A stretch of DNA of 64,000 nt from Lunularia cruciata. Its lineage: Eukaryota > Streptophyta > Marchantiopsida > Lunulariales > Lunulariaceae. The notes under the pieces were generated by a model that searched no databases, had not been told where the DNA came from, and saw only the letters and a program-made list of their open reading frames with translations. Made by a program: the position numbers and the translations under genes. Location: positions 51,131,034 to 51,195,033 of the forward strand of contig OX419762.1 in NCBI GenBank assembly GCA_948567375.1, given 5' to 3'. Every line of letters begins with the position of its first letter. Within the stretch, counting starts at the first letter, position 1. Below, piece by piece: positions 50,885 through 64,000 of the stretch.

Positions 50885-51605
50885 CATTTTGACACTAGAG
50901 AGAAAACACAAATTCCACACTCAAACTATGATTCCCTCAAAGGAGCGCCTTCTCTTTGTTACATAGCCAAACAGGATCTCCTCTAAGGAAGGTCCAACAT
51001 AGGATTAGGTACATGGATAGGTGACTTATCAGCAAGCTCCTCCCTTAGATTACTTGCCTGGATGGGTGACATGTAGGTCTGGGTCTCATCTGGTTGGTCA
51101 ATAGGCTTTGAAAAGAGGATATCTTTTAGGGAATATTCTTGTAGGAATCTCAAAATCACATGGGTGAGGTACCATTGGAAAGCTCTCAATGAGTCAAAAA
51201 AGGAGGAGGGAAGGCTAGCTTTTCCTTTGTTGGAGGGGAGAAATCAACACATTTTTTAGGCCTAATTCATCCGTTTAGGCCTCTGACATTTTGAGGCCTA
51301 TTTTGGCTTCTTCCCTATTAGTAGAAGTGTTCTTTTGGTGATACATTTATCTGATCTACTTTCTTTATCATGTGTAACATCCTTCTAGGTGTCACCACTC
51401 CAAGTTTCACCTCTAGATCATATGCATAACTATTGATTCTAAAGTTTCCAAGCATGTTTTAGTTTTTGGCCTATTAGTATAAGTACTATTTTGGTGATCC
51501 CTATGTCTGATCTACTTAGTCCATCATGTATAACATCCTTCCAGATGTTACTTAACCAAATTTCATCTCTAGATCATCTCTATAGCTATTGGTATTACAA
51601 AAACC
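50885..51605. repeat. Interspersed repeat R2, copy 3
   Basis: It aligns by eye with 1195-1935 along its length: acaaattccacactcaa, ctctttgttacata, ggtgaggtaccattggaaagc, ttaggcctaattcatcc and two tandem blocks with ctattagtagaagt and cttttggtgatac. It is the best partner for defining R2 boundaries. Confidence 0.7.
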
Positions 51606-51779
51606 AAGGCAAAAATCTATTTTCTCTTTGTTAGGATACACATGTCTCATTTTGTTTCTTTGTTGTTTCTCTTGTGCTTTGCATGCAAAGTTATTCCTAT
51701 ATTAAGTATGTGAGGACATAAGTTGCTACTACATATGCAAGTATAGTGAGTGGAAGGCCATTCACTTTAACTTTTGATA

Positions 51780-54783
<3,004 letters not shown>

Positions 54784-54864
54784 ATCTCTTGTGTTCATCA
54801 ATATACTTATTGACACTAGTCCCATTGTGCATGAAGGTACCATGACTATTTTAGACACACTTAT

Positions 54865-54912
54865 AAATAAATAAATAAATAAAAATATAAATATGAATAA
54901 GAATAAAAATAA
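54865..54912. repeat. A-rich (AAAT)n-like tract
   Basis: taaataaataaataaa followed by aatatgaataagaataaaa. It marks the truncated end of the chromovirus 3' LTR and could be a poly(A)-like or slippage product. Confidence 0.7.
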
Positions 54913-54914
54913 AT

Positions 54915-54951
54915 CCCTACTAACTTTGTTGCTAAAGTCCATATTGTTACA
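54915..54951 (-). mobile_element. Family-A 3' LTR remnant of the minus-strand chromovirus
   Basis: Reading minus from 54951: TGTAACAATATGGACTTTAG then to GTTAGTAGGG, the conserved LTR start. Only about 37 bp remain before the A-rich tract. It follows directly after the polypurine tract. Confidence 0.75.
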
Positions 54952-54965
54952 TATTCCTCCACCAC
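54952..54965 (-). other. Polypurine tract
   Basis: On the minus strand GTGGTGGAGGAATA adjoins the LTR start, the expected place of the plus-strand primer of a retrotransposon. Confidence 0.6.
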
Positions 54966-55019
54966 TAGTTGATGATGTCCTCATCACCATTGAAGCTTCA
55001 AACTCCTAGATGGCCATCC

Positions 55020-56350
55020 GTGCATTTTGGATGTGAGAAAGAGGTTCCCATGTGGCATCATGAAGGAGATACCCTTTCCAAAGGACCTTGTACTCCGTAT
55101 GTTGTTGGCATCCTCATTGAATGGTGATGTGCAAGGATACAATCAACTTTGTACTCATTATGATCATTGATAGGGATGGGAGGAGGAGGAAGTTGGACAC
55201 AAGAGGAAAAAGAAGATGGGTTAGGAACAAAGGGTTTCAACTTGGAAATGTGAAAGACATGGTAGATGCGCATATGACAAGGTAAGGCAAGTTGATAAGC
55301 AACAGAAGAGATGATTTGGGTGACCTCAAATGGTCCTATCCAATTAGGGCCGAGTTTACAAACTTGTATCAAGTGGTAGGGGTAGGTTACTAGAGGATAA
55401 GATGACTTTATAACCAAATTCAAAGGTGAGATCACGACGATGGTGGTCTGCATATTGTTTTTGATGATTCTGAGCAACAAGGAGATGAGATTTAGCTTGT
55501 TGGAGAGATTGACATATGGTGGTCAAGAAGGTTGAAGTATGAGGGACCTGAGATGGAGGAGGAGTAAGAGAAGAATCTGGAACAAGCAGATCTTGGCCAA
55601 AATTAAGAAAGAAGGGAGAAAATCCAATGCTTAACTATTTGGAATTATTATAGGCAAATTCTACAACTGCAAGATATTCATCCCAATTGGTATGGTGGAC
55701 ATTGACGAAGGCACACAACATATCCTCCAAGGTATGATTTGCATGTTTGGTTTACCCATCAGTTTGAGGATGATAGGCCATGGACAAAGCAAGCTTAGTG
55801 CCAAGTATTTGGAAGAATGCTTGCCAAATGTTTTTGGTGAATCAAGGATCACGGTTGGAGATGAGTACACGTGGCATCCCATGATACTTGAAGACATTGT
55901 CAAAGTAGATTTGCGCTAACGTTGGAGCATCCACGGTATCAATGGTTGGTGCCAAGTGGATTTTCTTATTGAGCTTATCCACAAACACCACAATTACTAT
56001 GTGTTCTTGCTTTGTCTAGGGCAAGGATGTGATGAGATCCAAGCTCATGTATCCCCATTGAGTGGATGGGATAGGGAGTGGTTGAAAGAGTCCACTTGGC
56101 TTTCGGTTGTTGGCCTTGTTATGCTGGCAGCTCTCACACGATTGGACAAACTCTCAAACATCTCATGTCATGTTGGGCCACCACCATTGGTGTTGGAGGA
56201 TACCCAAGGTCTTGTCCACACCCATGTGCCCAACTATTGGTAAATCATGGGCTTCTTAAAGGTGTACAAGTTGGAGATCACCTTTGGTTGAAACATAGAT
56301 CCGGTTCTCATGGAATAGAAGGCCTTCCTTGAAGGAAAAGGTGTTGTACT
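55020..56350 (-). pseudogene. Family-A integrase with chromodomain, pseudogene
   Basis: Read on the minus strand from about 56250: an HHCC zinc finger (SCEHC-type, here CESCQHNK), LFQPLPIPSTQWGYMSLDLI with the first catalytic Asp (about 56075), LISNRDP with the second (about 55830), and MAYHPQTDG followed by a stop at a position where Gln is usual, then EDMLCAF with the Glu. Next is the GPF/Y region (KLGPNWIGPFEVTQII, about 55380-55330; HISKLKPFV), then a chromodomain. The chromodomain starts YKVDCILAHH, is shifted by one base near 55098, and continues in the next frame as YKVLWKGY...DATWEPL. Chromodomains steer chromovirus insertion to heterochromatin. Stops are frequent, so it is inactive. 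Confidence 0.85.
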
Positions 56351-56419
56351 CCTTGTTGCATGTTGTAAGACAAACATGTACCATTTGGAAGAAGGGATCT
56401 TATTGTGGAGCTGAACGAA

Positions 56420-57690
56420 ACTTGTAATGGACCTTGGAGTCAGTTGACACCATCGTAATTACTATCGTGATGAGAGGAAGTGACTTCAAATTAGGTCGCA
56501 GTGATAGAGCATCAAGGATGACATGGAACTAACCTGGTTTTTACTCAAGTTTGATGTCAAAAAATTGGAGTTGTTCCTCCCATTGATGATGTAGACTCTT
56601 CATGTATTCCAAGTGTAAGGTCTGCAACAATGGTTTGTGATCAATTTGCATGATCACTTGTTTCCCCAAGAGATAATGCCTCCATACTTTGGTGGCATAT
56701 ACCATTGCAAGTTGTTCTTGGTCTCAAGGAGAGTAATTTCTTTCAGCTGTATTTAGTCAGCAAGACACAAAGGCAATGTGATGTAGTCCATATGGAAATT
56801 CCTATTGCAACACGGCTCCAATTGCAAAGTTAGAAGCATCAAAATCAACCACACAGGGTAGCTGAGGATCATACGGTTGAAGGATGGGTCTTGAAGACAC
56901 CAAATGTTTCAACTTTTGGAATGCTTCTTCATGCTTGGTGGTCCATTGGAAGCTCAAGTTCCTCCCCAAGAGGTCAATCAATGGTGCAACCACATGAGCA
57001 TAATAATGAATGAACCGTCGGTAAGAATTAACCAATGCATTAAATGCCCGTACTTCTATATTATGCTTTGAAGTAGGCCAATCAGTAATGGCCTTGATTT
57101 TCTCCTCTTCCATCTTGATTCCCTCTGATGAGATCTTGTGACCCAAGAAGGTAAGTTCCTTTTGCCAAAATGCACACTTTGACTTCTTGCAAGAAAATTT
57201 CCATTGTTGTAGTCGTCTTAGGACCTCTTGCACATGATTCAGGTGTTTTGCCTCTATCTTGCCATAGCTTATGATATTGTCCAAGAACACCACCATGTAC
57301 CAATCCAATAGTCAATCCAACACCCGATACATCTGATCCATGAAGACTACTGGAGCATTAGTGAGCCCAAGAGGTAGAACTCTCCACTCAAAATGCCCAT
57401 ACCTTGTGCAAAAAGTAGTATTTTGCATATCCTCCCTATCAATGGGGATTTTTGAATAGCCACTTCAAAGATCCAATTTGGAAAAGTATTGTGCTCCACT
57501 CGATTGATCAAGCAAATCATCAATCTGAGGCAAGGGATATGCATTCTTCACAGTTTGCTTATTGTGCCCATGATAATCAATTCAAAAACAAAAACCTCCA
57601 TCCTTTTTTGGAACAAATAGTATTGGTGCTCCCCAAGGAGAGGTACTATGTTGTATGAAGTCCTTCTCCAAAAACTCTATTGGATTTGAG
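56420..57690 (-). pseudogene. Family-A RT and RNase H, pseudogene
   Basis: The longest intact frame (57308-56802) starts MDWYMVVFLDNIISYG: the RT active site, YxDD in most elements and FLDD in the plus-strand copy at 13710, is FLDN here, losing the second catalytic Asp. It continues GHKISSEGIKMEEEK and YRRFIHYYAHVVAPLIDLL to the RNase H start VVDFDASNFAIGAVL. The rest of RNase H (QLAMVYATKVW and QTDHKPLLQ) is readable down to 56620. The 5' part of RT (57670-57350) includes the template-binding blocks. The piece stops at an LTR fragment at 57689. Confidence 0.85.
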
Positions 57691-57897
57691 GAAGTGCTTA
57701 CTTGGCATGCAAGCTAAGCTAGTTGGAACCTTCTAGAAGCTTCCTTATAGAAGCTACTTACTTGAGGTGCAAGCTAAGCTAGCCGAGAAGCTTCCCAAGA
57801 AGCTTCCTAGATACTTTTGGAATATTCTAGGCTAAAATTTCTGATTTGCTACTTTGTTAGCCCTACTAACTTTGTTGCTAAACTCCATATTGTCATA
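57689..57897 (-). mobile_element. Family-A LTR fragment at an internal breakpoint
   Basis: Minus-strand reading gives TATGACAATATGGAGTTTAG then the shared AAGCTT subrepeats, ending abruptly against RT at 57689. It sits where protease and the RT start should be, so two elements or two ends were joined by an illegitimate event. It retains four phased heat-shock-type units (GAA, TTC, GAA, TTC at 57726-57743). Confidence 0.75.
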
Positions 57898-57930
57898 ACC
57901 CTAATATAACCATATAACCCTAAACCCTCG
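57898..57930. repeat. Telomere-like filler at the breakpoint
   Basis: accctaatataaccatataa then ccctaaaccct. It includes one full CCCTAAA unit and several near units. The segment has no counterpart in the plus-strand family-A copy, so it was added or captured at the junction between gag and the LTR piece. Confidence 0.5.
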
Positions 57931-58503
57931 CATGGTCACCTCCAATTTGGTTTGTGCTTTCAATCCTTGCACAAATTGATCCAAAACTTCACCTTTTTGT
58001 ATATCTAGAATTTGCATGATGATATTCTGAAATTGTGTGATGTAGCTCCTTACAGAGCCAATCTACTTCAACTCTGCTTGTTTATCTTGTGCAGCTTGGG
58101 TGATATTTATAGTTTGAAATTGACCAAGTATTGCATCCTTGAATTTTGCCCATGTCAAAATTGGTGTAACAATCTATCATTCAGCTCGCTCCACTTGGAA
58201 TTGCCACCAAAGTTTTGACACACCATCCATTTGGCTAGATGCCAAGAGAATCTGTTTATGTTCATCTTGAAGGTTGGTGGCTTCAAAGTAATGTTTGCAG
58301 TCAAACACAAAATTCTCCAATGTTCCCAAAAGATTCTTGCCTCCAAACACCTTGGGTTTTGGAAATTGGATGCAACCTTCTCCATCTTGAACTGGTGTCC
58401 TCTCTATATGTTCTTGTCGTTGCTGCTCTTGTTCATCCAACAATCAAGTAAGGTGCTCGATTTGTTGTTGCATTGCAAGGATAATGTCTGGTATTGTTGC
58501 CAT
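57931..58503 (-). pseudogene. Family-A gag pseudogene (5' part)
   Basis: The ATG at 58503-58501 starts MATIPDIILAMQQQIEHLT, then a stop TGA (58446-58444) at codon 20, the same codon that is TGA in the plus-strand copy. It continues through FPKPKVFGGKNLLGTLENFV and KQILLASSQMDG to KLWWQFQVERAE. The C-terminal half including the zinc knuckle is missing because of the breakpoint at 57930. Gag starts about 260 bp inside the primer-binding site, as in the other copy. Confidence 0.8.
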
Positions 58504-58760
58504 AGCTACTACTATATCCCACTTCTCTCAATTTATCTAATTGATTAACATATAGATGCAGCACGTCCACCGGTCTCCATAAGTTACAACGGGAAGTATG
58601 AAGGGTTCCTTAGACAAGGTAATCGTATGCAAAAACCTTGCCCAAAATGCGAGGTGATGAATTGGGTGAAACAATGCTTGGGTAATATCTGGACATGAAA
58701 ATCCCAATGGTTTGGCGGAAGTGGATTTGGTGGTCCATAAATTCCATCCATCCCATTCTT

Positions 58761-58772
58761 GCTTTGATACCA
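58761..58772 (-). other. Primer-binding site, initiator Met-tRNA type
   Basis: The minus strand reads TGGTATCAAAGC, one base from the LTR end, close to the usual TGGTATCAGAGC. Confidence 0.85.
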
Positions 58773-58773
58773 A

Positions 58774-59206
58774 TGAAAAAGACCATGACTGAGGAGAGAA
58801 GTAGGAGAATGGAAGCTCATATTGGGACACTTGAATGAAAGAAAACTCTAAATGCCTAGTATGAGCTTTGGCTCTTGTATTTATTGGGATCATACAAGGC
58901 TCTTGAGAAGCTTCTCAAGAAGCTTCCTTGAGCCACTTTCTTGGAGTGCAAGCCAAGTTAATTGGGAAGCTTCTCAAGAAGCTTCCTTGTAGAAGTCGCT
59001 TACTTGGTATGCAAGCTAAGCTAGTTAGAACCTTCTAGAAGATACTTACTTGAGGTGCAAGCTTAACTAACTAGGAGGCTTCCCAAGAAGCTTCTGAGAT
59101 ACTTTTGGAATATTCTAGGCTAATTTGTCTTATTTGCTACTTCGTTACTAACTTCGTCGTTAAACTCCATACTACTTACTTTGTCGCTACACTTCATATT
59201 GTTACA
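58774..59206 (-). mobile_element. Family-A chromovirus 5' LTR (minus strand)
   Basis: Minus-strand boundaries are TGTAACAATATGAAG... at 59206 and ...GTCTTTTTCA at 58774, with the primer-binding site after one base. The outer end carries a small internal duplication: the tttgtcgctacacttcatattg end repeats an earlier tcgtcgttaaactccat (59158-59178). A three-unit heat-shock-type array lies at 59038-59050. The paired 3' LTR is the 37-bp remnant at 54915. Confidence 0.85.
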
Positions 59207-62056
59207 AAAGGTGGCTTTGAAGAAGGTGTCTTTGTGCTAGTTGATGTAGACAAGGTCTTTGTAGAAGAGGAAGGGATCTTGCCTCTAGAGACCTTCTTTG
59301 CTTCATGGATCCAATCTCTTGTTCATCTGTGTCTCATTCTCTTTCCCTATTACCCTCATGGTCTCTCTTTCTAATGGCTTTCCTTGTTAGTGGTTCCTCT
59401 TCTTCAAAGGTATTTGGTGGACATGGAAAGTAATTACAATCCAAAATTTATTTACTATTGTCCTCTTGCACTTTTGATATGATCTCATACTCTTACACCT
59501 TTGATCTACTCTTGTCCTCTTGCCCGTACACATGATACTTCTTGAAACTATGAGATAATGGTATATAAGGAAATTACTCTTGGGTGTTAGGTTTAGGAAA
59601 GCCTTACGTGCTAAGACCATAAACCAATATGTGGGTGTTTCATTTGACACAATCCTTTGATGGAAATTCAAATGTAACATGAGATCTCATATTCTCTTCT
59701 ATGACCATCTCCTCCAAAATTCCATTTTCAACTCCTAAGAATACTAGTGTGGATGGAGAAATGTTAACTCTAGAACCAAACATAAGATCCATTTTTGAAT
59801 AATGTGTACATTGATGATTTACTTTATCATCAATGGGTTTCTATAGTCACTTAATTTCTTTCTATGTGAGCCCTTCTCTTGTGCATTTATCTTTCTTTGT
59901 CCGGGCAAACTTACAAGAAGCCATGTATCAAAGCACATTTCTTCTACAATCTATCTCTTGGCACATATAATTGAAAGTATTGCTCTTATTTATGTGCAGG
60001 TTTCTTATTATTTCCTTTGTGTATTTTCTTGAAATGGTCAAGGTCTTCTAGATAATCCAAGATTTGACTATGTTGGTGAGATATCATTCAAATCTATCAT
60101 CTTCACTTCCTTTAGATTTCACACCAAAAGCTTTTGATTTTACACCTTCAAAAGAAAGACCAAACAATGGATAAGAGGAAACCATGGCAAGAAGGGCTTG
60201 AAATTTTAATATAGGAAAATCAGAATGCAAGGCAAAGCGAGACCTCTAAGGAGAATGTGGAAGATTTAAATGAGGAGGACTTAAATCTTTAAAATGAGAA
60301 TGCAAGGCTTAGCAAGAGAGAATGTGGAGGATTTAAATATGCAAGAGCGGAAGTAACTGTTGTAAAATGCTCAATATTAGATATACCATGTGAAGCAAGA
60401 TCCTGCAATTCAACAAGAGGATGGGAATTTGCTAATGGGAATGGAACTCCCACATCAAGTGGTTGGAGGTGAGTGCCTTCCATAGCCGATGGTCTCAAAT
60501 CTTGAATTTTTCATTCCCTAGGCCGGCGCAGTTCCTTCTTTTCTCCACTCCCACCCATGAATGCGCTCTGCCAAAATTGTTTCAGCCCACAAACAAAATT
60601 TTACCTTTTTCAACTGAAACTTTCAATCTCCAAGAATGAAAAACTAACAAACACACATAAGATCAACCTCGAGCGCATAAGTGAGATTTGGAGGAAATAA
60701 GACCAAATCACTCTTATCGGTGGGTTTTGATGGGAGTTTCAATCAAGCAAGAGTTAGTATGAGTGGATCATGCCATTAAATTCCACATCTCTTCCAATCA
60801 AAGTAGAATTTCCAAATTCAAAATCTGCTCAAACACTGGGGCAATTGCCATGTCGCTTTTGCGCAGGCATCCGAATTCCACTTTACCCAGGCATCCACGT
60901 TTTATCGTACCTCTAATCTTATTATTACTAGATATTAATCATATTCATTCAAAATTCACCTCCTTTGCCTAATCTCTCCGGCCAATAATCGCGTAATCTT
61001 ATCTCCGTAATCGGATTACAGAGAAAATGAAACGACGCGTATTATTATCAAAATTACCGCAAAGTATTTTACGTCCGTTTCATTGTGGGGTCGGGAAAAT
61101 CGCTAAGGTTCACACCTACCCCATAAATACCCCGTAGAAACAGTTTTTGATACCCCTTAATCCTACAAATCGAACTATACGTACATAGAAAGTTTTATAA
61201 TTTAAAAGTTCATCTTAATGATCATACACAATTAGCTGTCATATGTATGTAATGGTTCTAACTGATCTGTTCTTTATATCTGAAAATTCAATTTTAGTTC
61301 AGAGAAGAAGTTTTTTGCCAAATATATGGACTATACAAAAGTAAATCAAGAAATAAATTGTTAATCTAGAACCACTGGTGTAATCGGAAGTATTGGAGCA
61401 GAGTGAAAGTTTTACATATTATCGAAAACTTTAATCATGGCGTTATCACCAATGAAGTATCAGATCATTCATATCTGGATCTGGATGACCTTAGTATATT
61501 TGGTCAGTTTGGGTGATGATTCCAAGCTGTACACCTCAGCTAATAGCGGAGCCAATACAGGATGAGGTGTAGGACCAGAGTGAAAGATCACTGTTCCCAT
61601 ATGGCAGAGCTGCACTTGGATCTTGAATCCGATGGTGGCTGTACACAAGGATATGTGGAAATTACGCTTACATCTGGTAAAGTGCTGAAACGAGATTGTC
61701 GGTGTGGTTGGCGGCTGCCTGCAACTCGTCATTATACTCATACGGTGTTACCTGTTTCAGTCCATCCTACTATACATGCTACAGTACACATGGCCGAGTA
61801 TGTTGTGACCTTTTGCTCAAGTTTGAACTTCGAAAATCACCGTACACTACCGAGCGACTTAAAAGTTTTGGATGGACGTATTTACTCCTAAGGTCAGGTG
61901 TAGCACACTGAAGTACTTTTACACGGTAGCTGTGTCTGACGGCCATAAACTCCGTCCCTCTACTACTGTATAGGAGGCATTGAATCCGAGCATTTGAGCA
62001 GGTCATCGAACTACGGGCGTTGAATGGTACTCAGGAATGTTTGAAAGTGGTGCGGG
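59207..62056. other. No gene recognised; repeats thin out
   Basis: A small direct repeat (agaatgtggaagatttaaat at about 60249 and agaatgtggaggatttaaat at about 60319) is visible. From 60.5 kb CpG-containing words become frequent. Frames such as 61562-61891 (109 codons; Cys- and His-containing, no known pattern) lack motifs. I cannot call a gene here. Confidence 0.4.
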
Positions 62057-62072
62057 CTATGTGGAGAGGAAG

Positions 62073-62377
62073 TTATTGGAGGAATGAAAGTGTCGTGAGT
62101 TCAGGGTAGAATCCTCGATGTTGCTTTGAGTTAAATACGTATTCAGGCACCGGGAAGGTACCGTACAACGGCGTGGATTCCCCGGTGATGTCTCTGGTGG
62201 CGGATGCGGATACCGCGAATGCGCTGGAGTATCCACGCGAGGGGATCTTCCGCTGAACCCTTTCCTTTTCAACGGCGAGTCTCCGCTCGGCGTCGAAATA
62301 TGTTTTGACATTCGCCAAGAAGCCAAACCCAAAGTTTGGCCTTTGATCGGCCGAGCTGAGCTACCCTGCGAACTCAT
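62073..62377 (-). CDS. Candidate exon, two overlapping open frames
   Basis: In GC-rich DNA near the right end, two minus-strand frames stay open together. One starts with ATG at 62377 (106 codons; MSSQGSSARPIKG..., Ser/Pro/Arg-rich, disordered-looking). The other (62318-62073) reads MANVKTYFDAERRLAVEKER then RKIPSRGY, a helical charged segment that looks more protein-like, but its ATG is not supported by anything upstream; a splice acceptor (ctcag) just before it could open it. I recognise neither. High GC content favours chance open frames, so this is a weak call. Confidence 0.25.
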
Positions 62378-62399
62378 GCCCTCGCAGCCGGTTTTGGAG

Positions 62400-63540
62400 G
62401 AAGCGAGAGGGTAACTCGGAATCGGCGGCGTGCGGGCGGGGATCCGGCAAGGTCTCCGACGCTTGAGAGAGACGGAGATTCAAAGTCGTCCGTCCTGGGC
62501 CGCGACTAACGCGACTATGTCCCTCACGTGCTGGATTCGGGGAATCTGTTAGCGCTCGTCCATCGTGCAGGTAAGGCGTCCCAAGAGATGGGTTTCAGAA
62601 ACACTTCTACGGGGTGATGGAAGTACAGGAATTGTCGTAGTCGTGGTCGTGGTCTTAGTGGTCCTGCCTGCCTTCATGAGGATCCTGTGTGGATGCGGAC
62701 GGATTCAAACAAAAGAAGGGTCGGGTTGTGGTTGGGGCGTAAGTCACTTTGCGGAAACGTCTAAACGTCTACCGTAAAAGGCACACGCGGACATTCCCTT
62801 GCGCGGTACCCGGCAAACACCGGCCGGGTTAGATTAAGGTTTTATAGGTCAAAGGAGGCACAAGTGGGGTGAGGATTGAGGGGGGTGATGGTATCCTGGA
62901 AGGGAGACGCGCGGCGCTCCTAAAGGGTGGGACACGAATATTTCCTCGTCGTTTTATTGTTTATTTACCACTGATCCAACCTTCCATACATCATCAGGGT
63001 AACCTCGTACGCACGGATCGGATCAACGCGCAGGCTTGAGCAGAAGACAGTAGGTCCAGGGTGGGCAGTGGATGGAGGATGGATGGATGAAACATCACGG
63101 AAAGATGAAAGAGGAGAAGGAGAAGAAGAAGAAAAGAGTGGTCGAGAAAGGAAGGGTCGGTGTTAGTTTTTTGGCTCCCGCAGGAACCAGTCCAAGTCAG
63201 TTCTAGTAGAGAAGAAGAAGAACACACCATATGACACAAGGTAAGAAGAAGAAGGAAAAGGGATGGAGGAGATCCTGTCGTGGCATCGAAACAACTTACT
63301 CACTGCGAAATCAATCAAATCACACAACAACAGCAACAACGCGATTGACACAGAGTGGAGGAATGCTGCAGGTGTGGAAGAAGAAGTAGCAGATCAAGGT
63401 CGGGAACGAGAACAGGTGCAGACATCGTGAATCATCCTCAGTGGAAGAAGGAAGGAAGGGGACAGTCAGAGGAGGAGCGATTTGTTGTCTGATTTAGTGA
63501 GCGGAGATAGACCAACAGAGCAAACAGGGAGGGAGCTTGA
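62400..63540. promoter_or_regulatory. GC-rich then purine-rich region upstream of the right-end gene
   Basis: 62.4-62.9 kb is CpG-rich. 63.08-63.52 kb carries many GAAGAAGAAG and GGAGGA runs, which resemble the purine-rich 5' leaders of plant genes. A clear TATA box was not found. Assignment as promoter and leader of the following exon is inference from position. Confidence 0.35.
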
Positions 63541-63558
63541 ACAGACAGATAGACAGAG

Positions 63559-63812
63559 ATGGCGGCGTTATTGGTAGCGTTGTTTTTCTGCGTACCGCCA
63601 CAGGTGTTTCTTTTTCCAGCGGCTCAGAGGTGCTCGGTGATTCTCCCGGTCTTGCCTGCATCCTGGTCTAATCCCTTCTCCTCATTTTTCTCCTGTGCCT
63701 ATCTTGTGTCTTTCTATGGACGGGCACACGAAGGGGTCCAGAAAATGCGAGCCAACATGGGAAGTTCCGTCATCCTCAGAAGCTCTGGGCGAAGCTCACA
63801 GCTCTCGAACCG
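63559..63812 (+). CDS. Probable first coding exon of a gene leaving the window
   Basis: ATG at 63559 in context agagATGgcgg opens 85 codons, ending just past a strong donor-like site (CCG|GTGAGT at 63813). The protein begins MAALLVALFFCVPPQVFLF, a hydrophobic start resembling a signal peptide or organelle-targeting anchor, and ends with a Ser/Arg-rich stretch (SSVILRSSGRSSQLS). An internal GT at 63630 and an AG before 63737 could also bound an intron, leaving a shorter exon. I recognise no domain. The gene continues to the right. Confidence 0.45.
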
Positions 63813-63882
63813 GTGAGTGAGATTTAGATTCACTACTTCTTACTTAGAAGTTAATCCTCTCTTGCCAATGTTTTGTTTATAG

Positions 63883-63962
63883 TCCTGTGATTGGACTTGT
63901 CTTTTGGTAGCAGCAGCTTCGGCCGAGGTTTCTCCAAGCTTATCTAGACATCAACATTGAAG
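63883..63962 (+). CDS. Possible second exon
   Basis: A T-rich run ending tttatAG precedes 63883, and the stretch ends ATTGAAG|GTTCGT. Another acceptor (cttttggtAG) lies at 63910. The frame QQLRPRFLQAYLDINIEG is open across the 3' part and looks like protein, but joining it to the exon at 63559-63812 as written meets a stop, so either an upstream intron or a different start is needed. No function is suggested. Confidence 0.3.
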
Positions 63963-64000
63963 GTTCGTTTACTTGGCACCTCATTTCTCCTACCCTTTGG

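Noticed and set aside
55692-56332. Several plus-strand frames (for example 55956-56243)
   Set aside because: They are antisense to the integrase core, which is readable on the minus strand.
57898-57930. True interstitial telomere
   Set aside because: Only one exact CCCTAAA unit and a few imperfect ones are present, and it sits in a rearranged transposon, so filler is more likely.

Overview
The window looks like repeat-rich nuclear DNA of a land plant. The basis is two unrelated Ty3/gypsy retrotransposon families (one a chromovirus primed by initiator Met-tRNA), a PIF/Harbinger-type transposase remnant, a LINE-type tail, long (GA)n and (TA)n microsatellites, splice-site-like signals at the right end, and one plant-type telomere unit (CCCTAAA). 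No bacterial or organellar operon is visible. Which plant it is cannot be settled by reading; a seedless plant is possible, but that is inference.

Layout. 1-15 kb: an AT-rich bed of nested, decayed retroelements. It holds LTR copies of family A (1-87, 2042-2548, 5645-6058, 10773-11277), a minus-strand family-B gag/protease/pol wreck (about 6.3-10.15 kb), and a plus-strand family-A chromovirus with 5' LTR, primer-binding site, gag, protease, RT and RNase H (10773-14.57 kb) but no integrase or 3' LTR. Interspersed repeats R2 and R3 (my labels) lie between them. 17-35 kb: a block of visibly higher GC with dense stops in all frames, no recognisable gene, no family-A or B element, but several local structures (hairpins, an 80-bp minisatellite, direct repeats) and scattered copies of a short repeat, R4. 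35-36 kb: a minus-strand LINE tail containing a nearly perfect 225-bp tandem duplication. 36-46.6 kb: very AT-rich intergenic DNA. 46.6-60 kb: a second transposon-rich zone with a PIF/Harbinger transposase pseudogene, a purine-rich tract, an R2 copy, a decayed gene encoding a long coiled coil plus a likely FCP1/NIF-type HAD phosphatase domain (about 51.8-54.8 kb), and a minus-strand family-A chromovirus (54.9-59.2 kb) that keeps its integrase and a frameshifted chromodomain. 60-64 kb: GC rises; the last 0.5 kb probably holds the first exon(s) of an ordinary gene running off the right edge.

How the parts relate. Almost nothing here is intact. In-frame stops in the elements repeatedly fall where the family or the other copy in this window has Gln or Arg, as expected from C-to-T decay of methylated, silenced elements. 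The most interesting leads are (1) arrays of perfectly phased heat-shock-element units (alternating GAA and TTC) in six LTR copies of family A, (2) the FCP1-like coiled-coil pseudogene in which a (GA)n tract encodes Arg-Glu repeats, (3) two independent (GA)n tracts that both sit inside former coding sequence, and (4) the short R4 repeat with a self-complementary core. All family assignments come from reading motifs by eye, without database searches.
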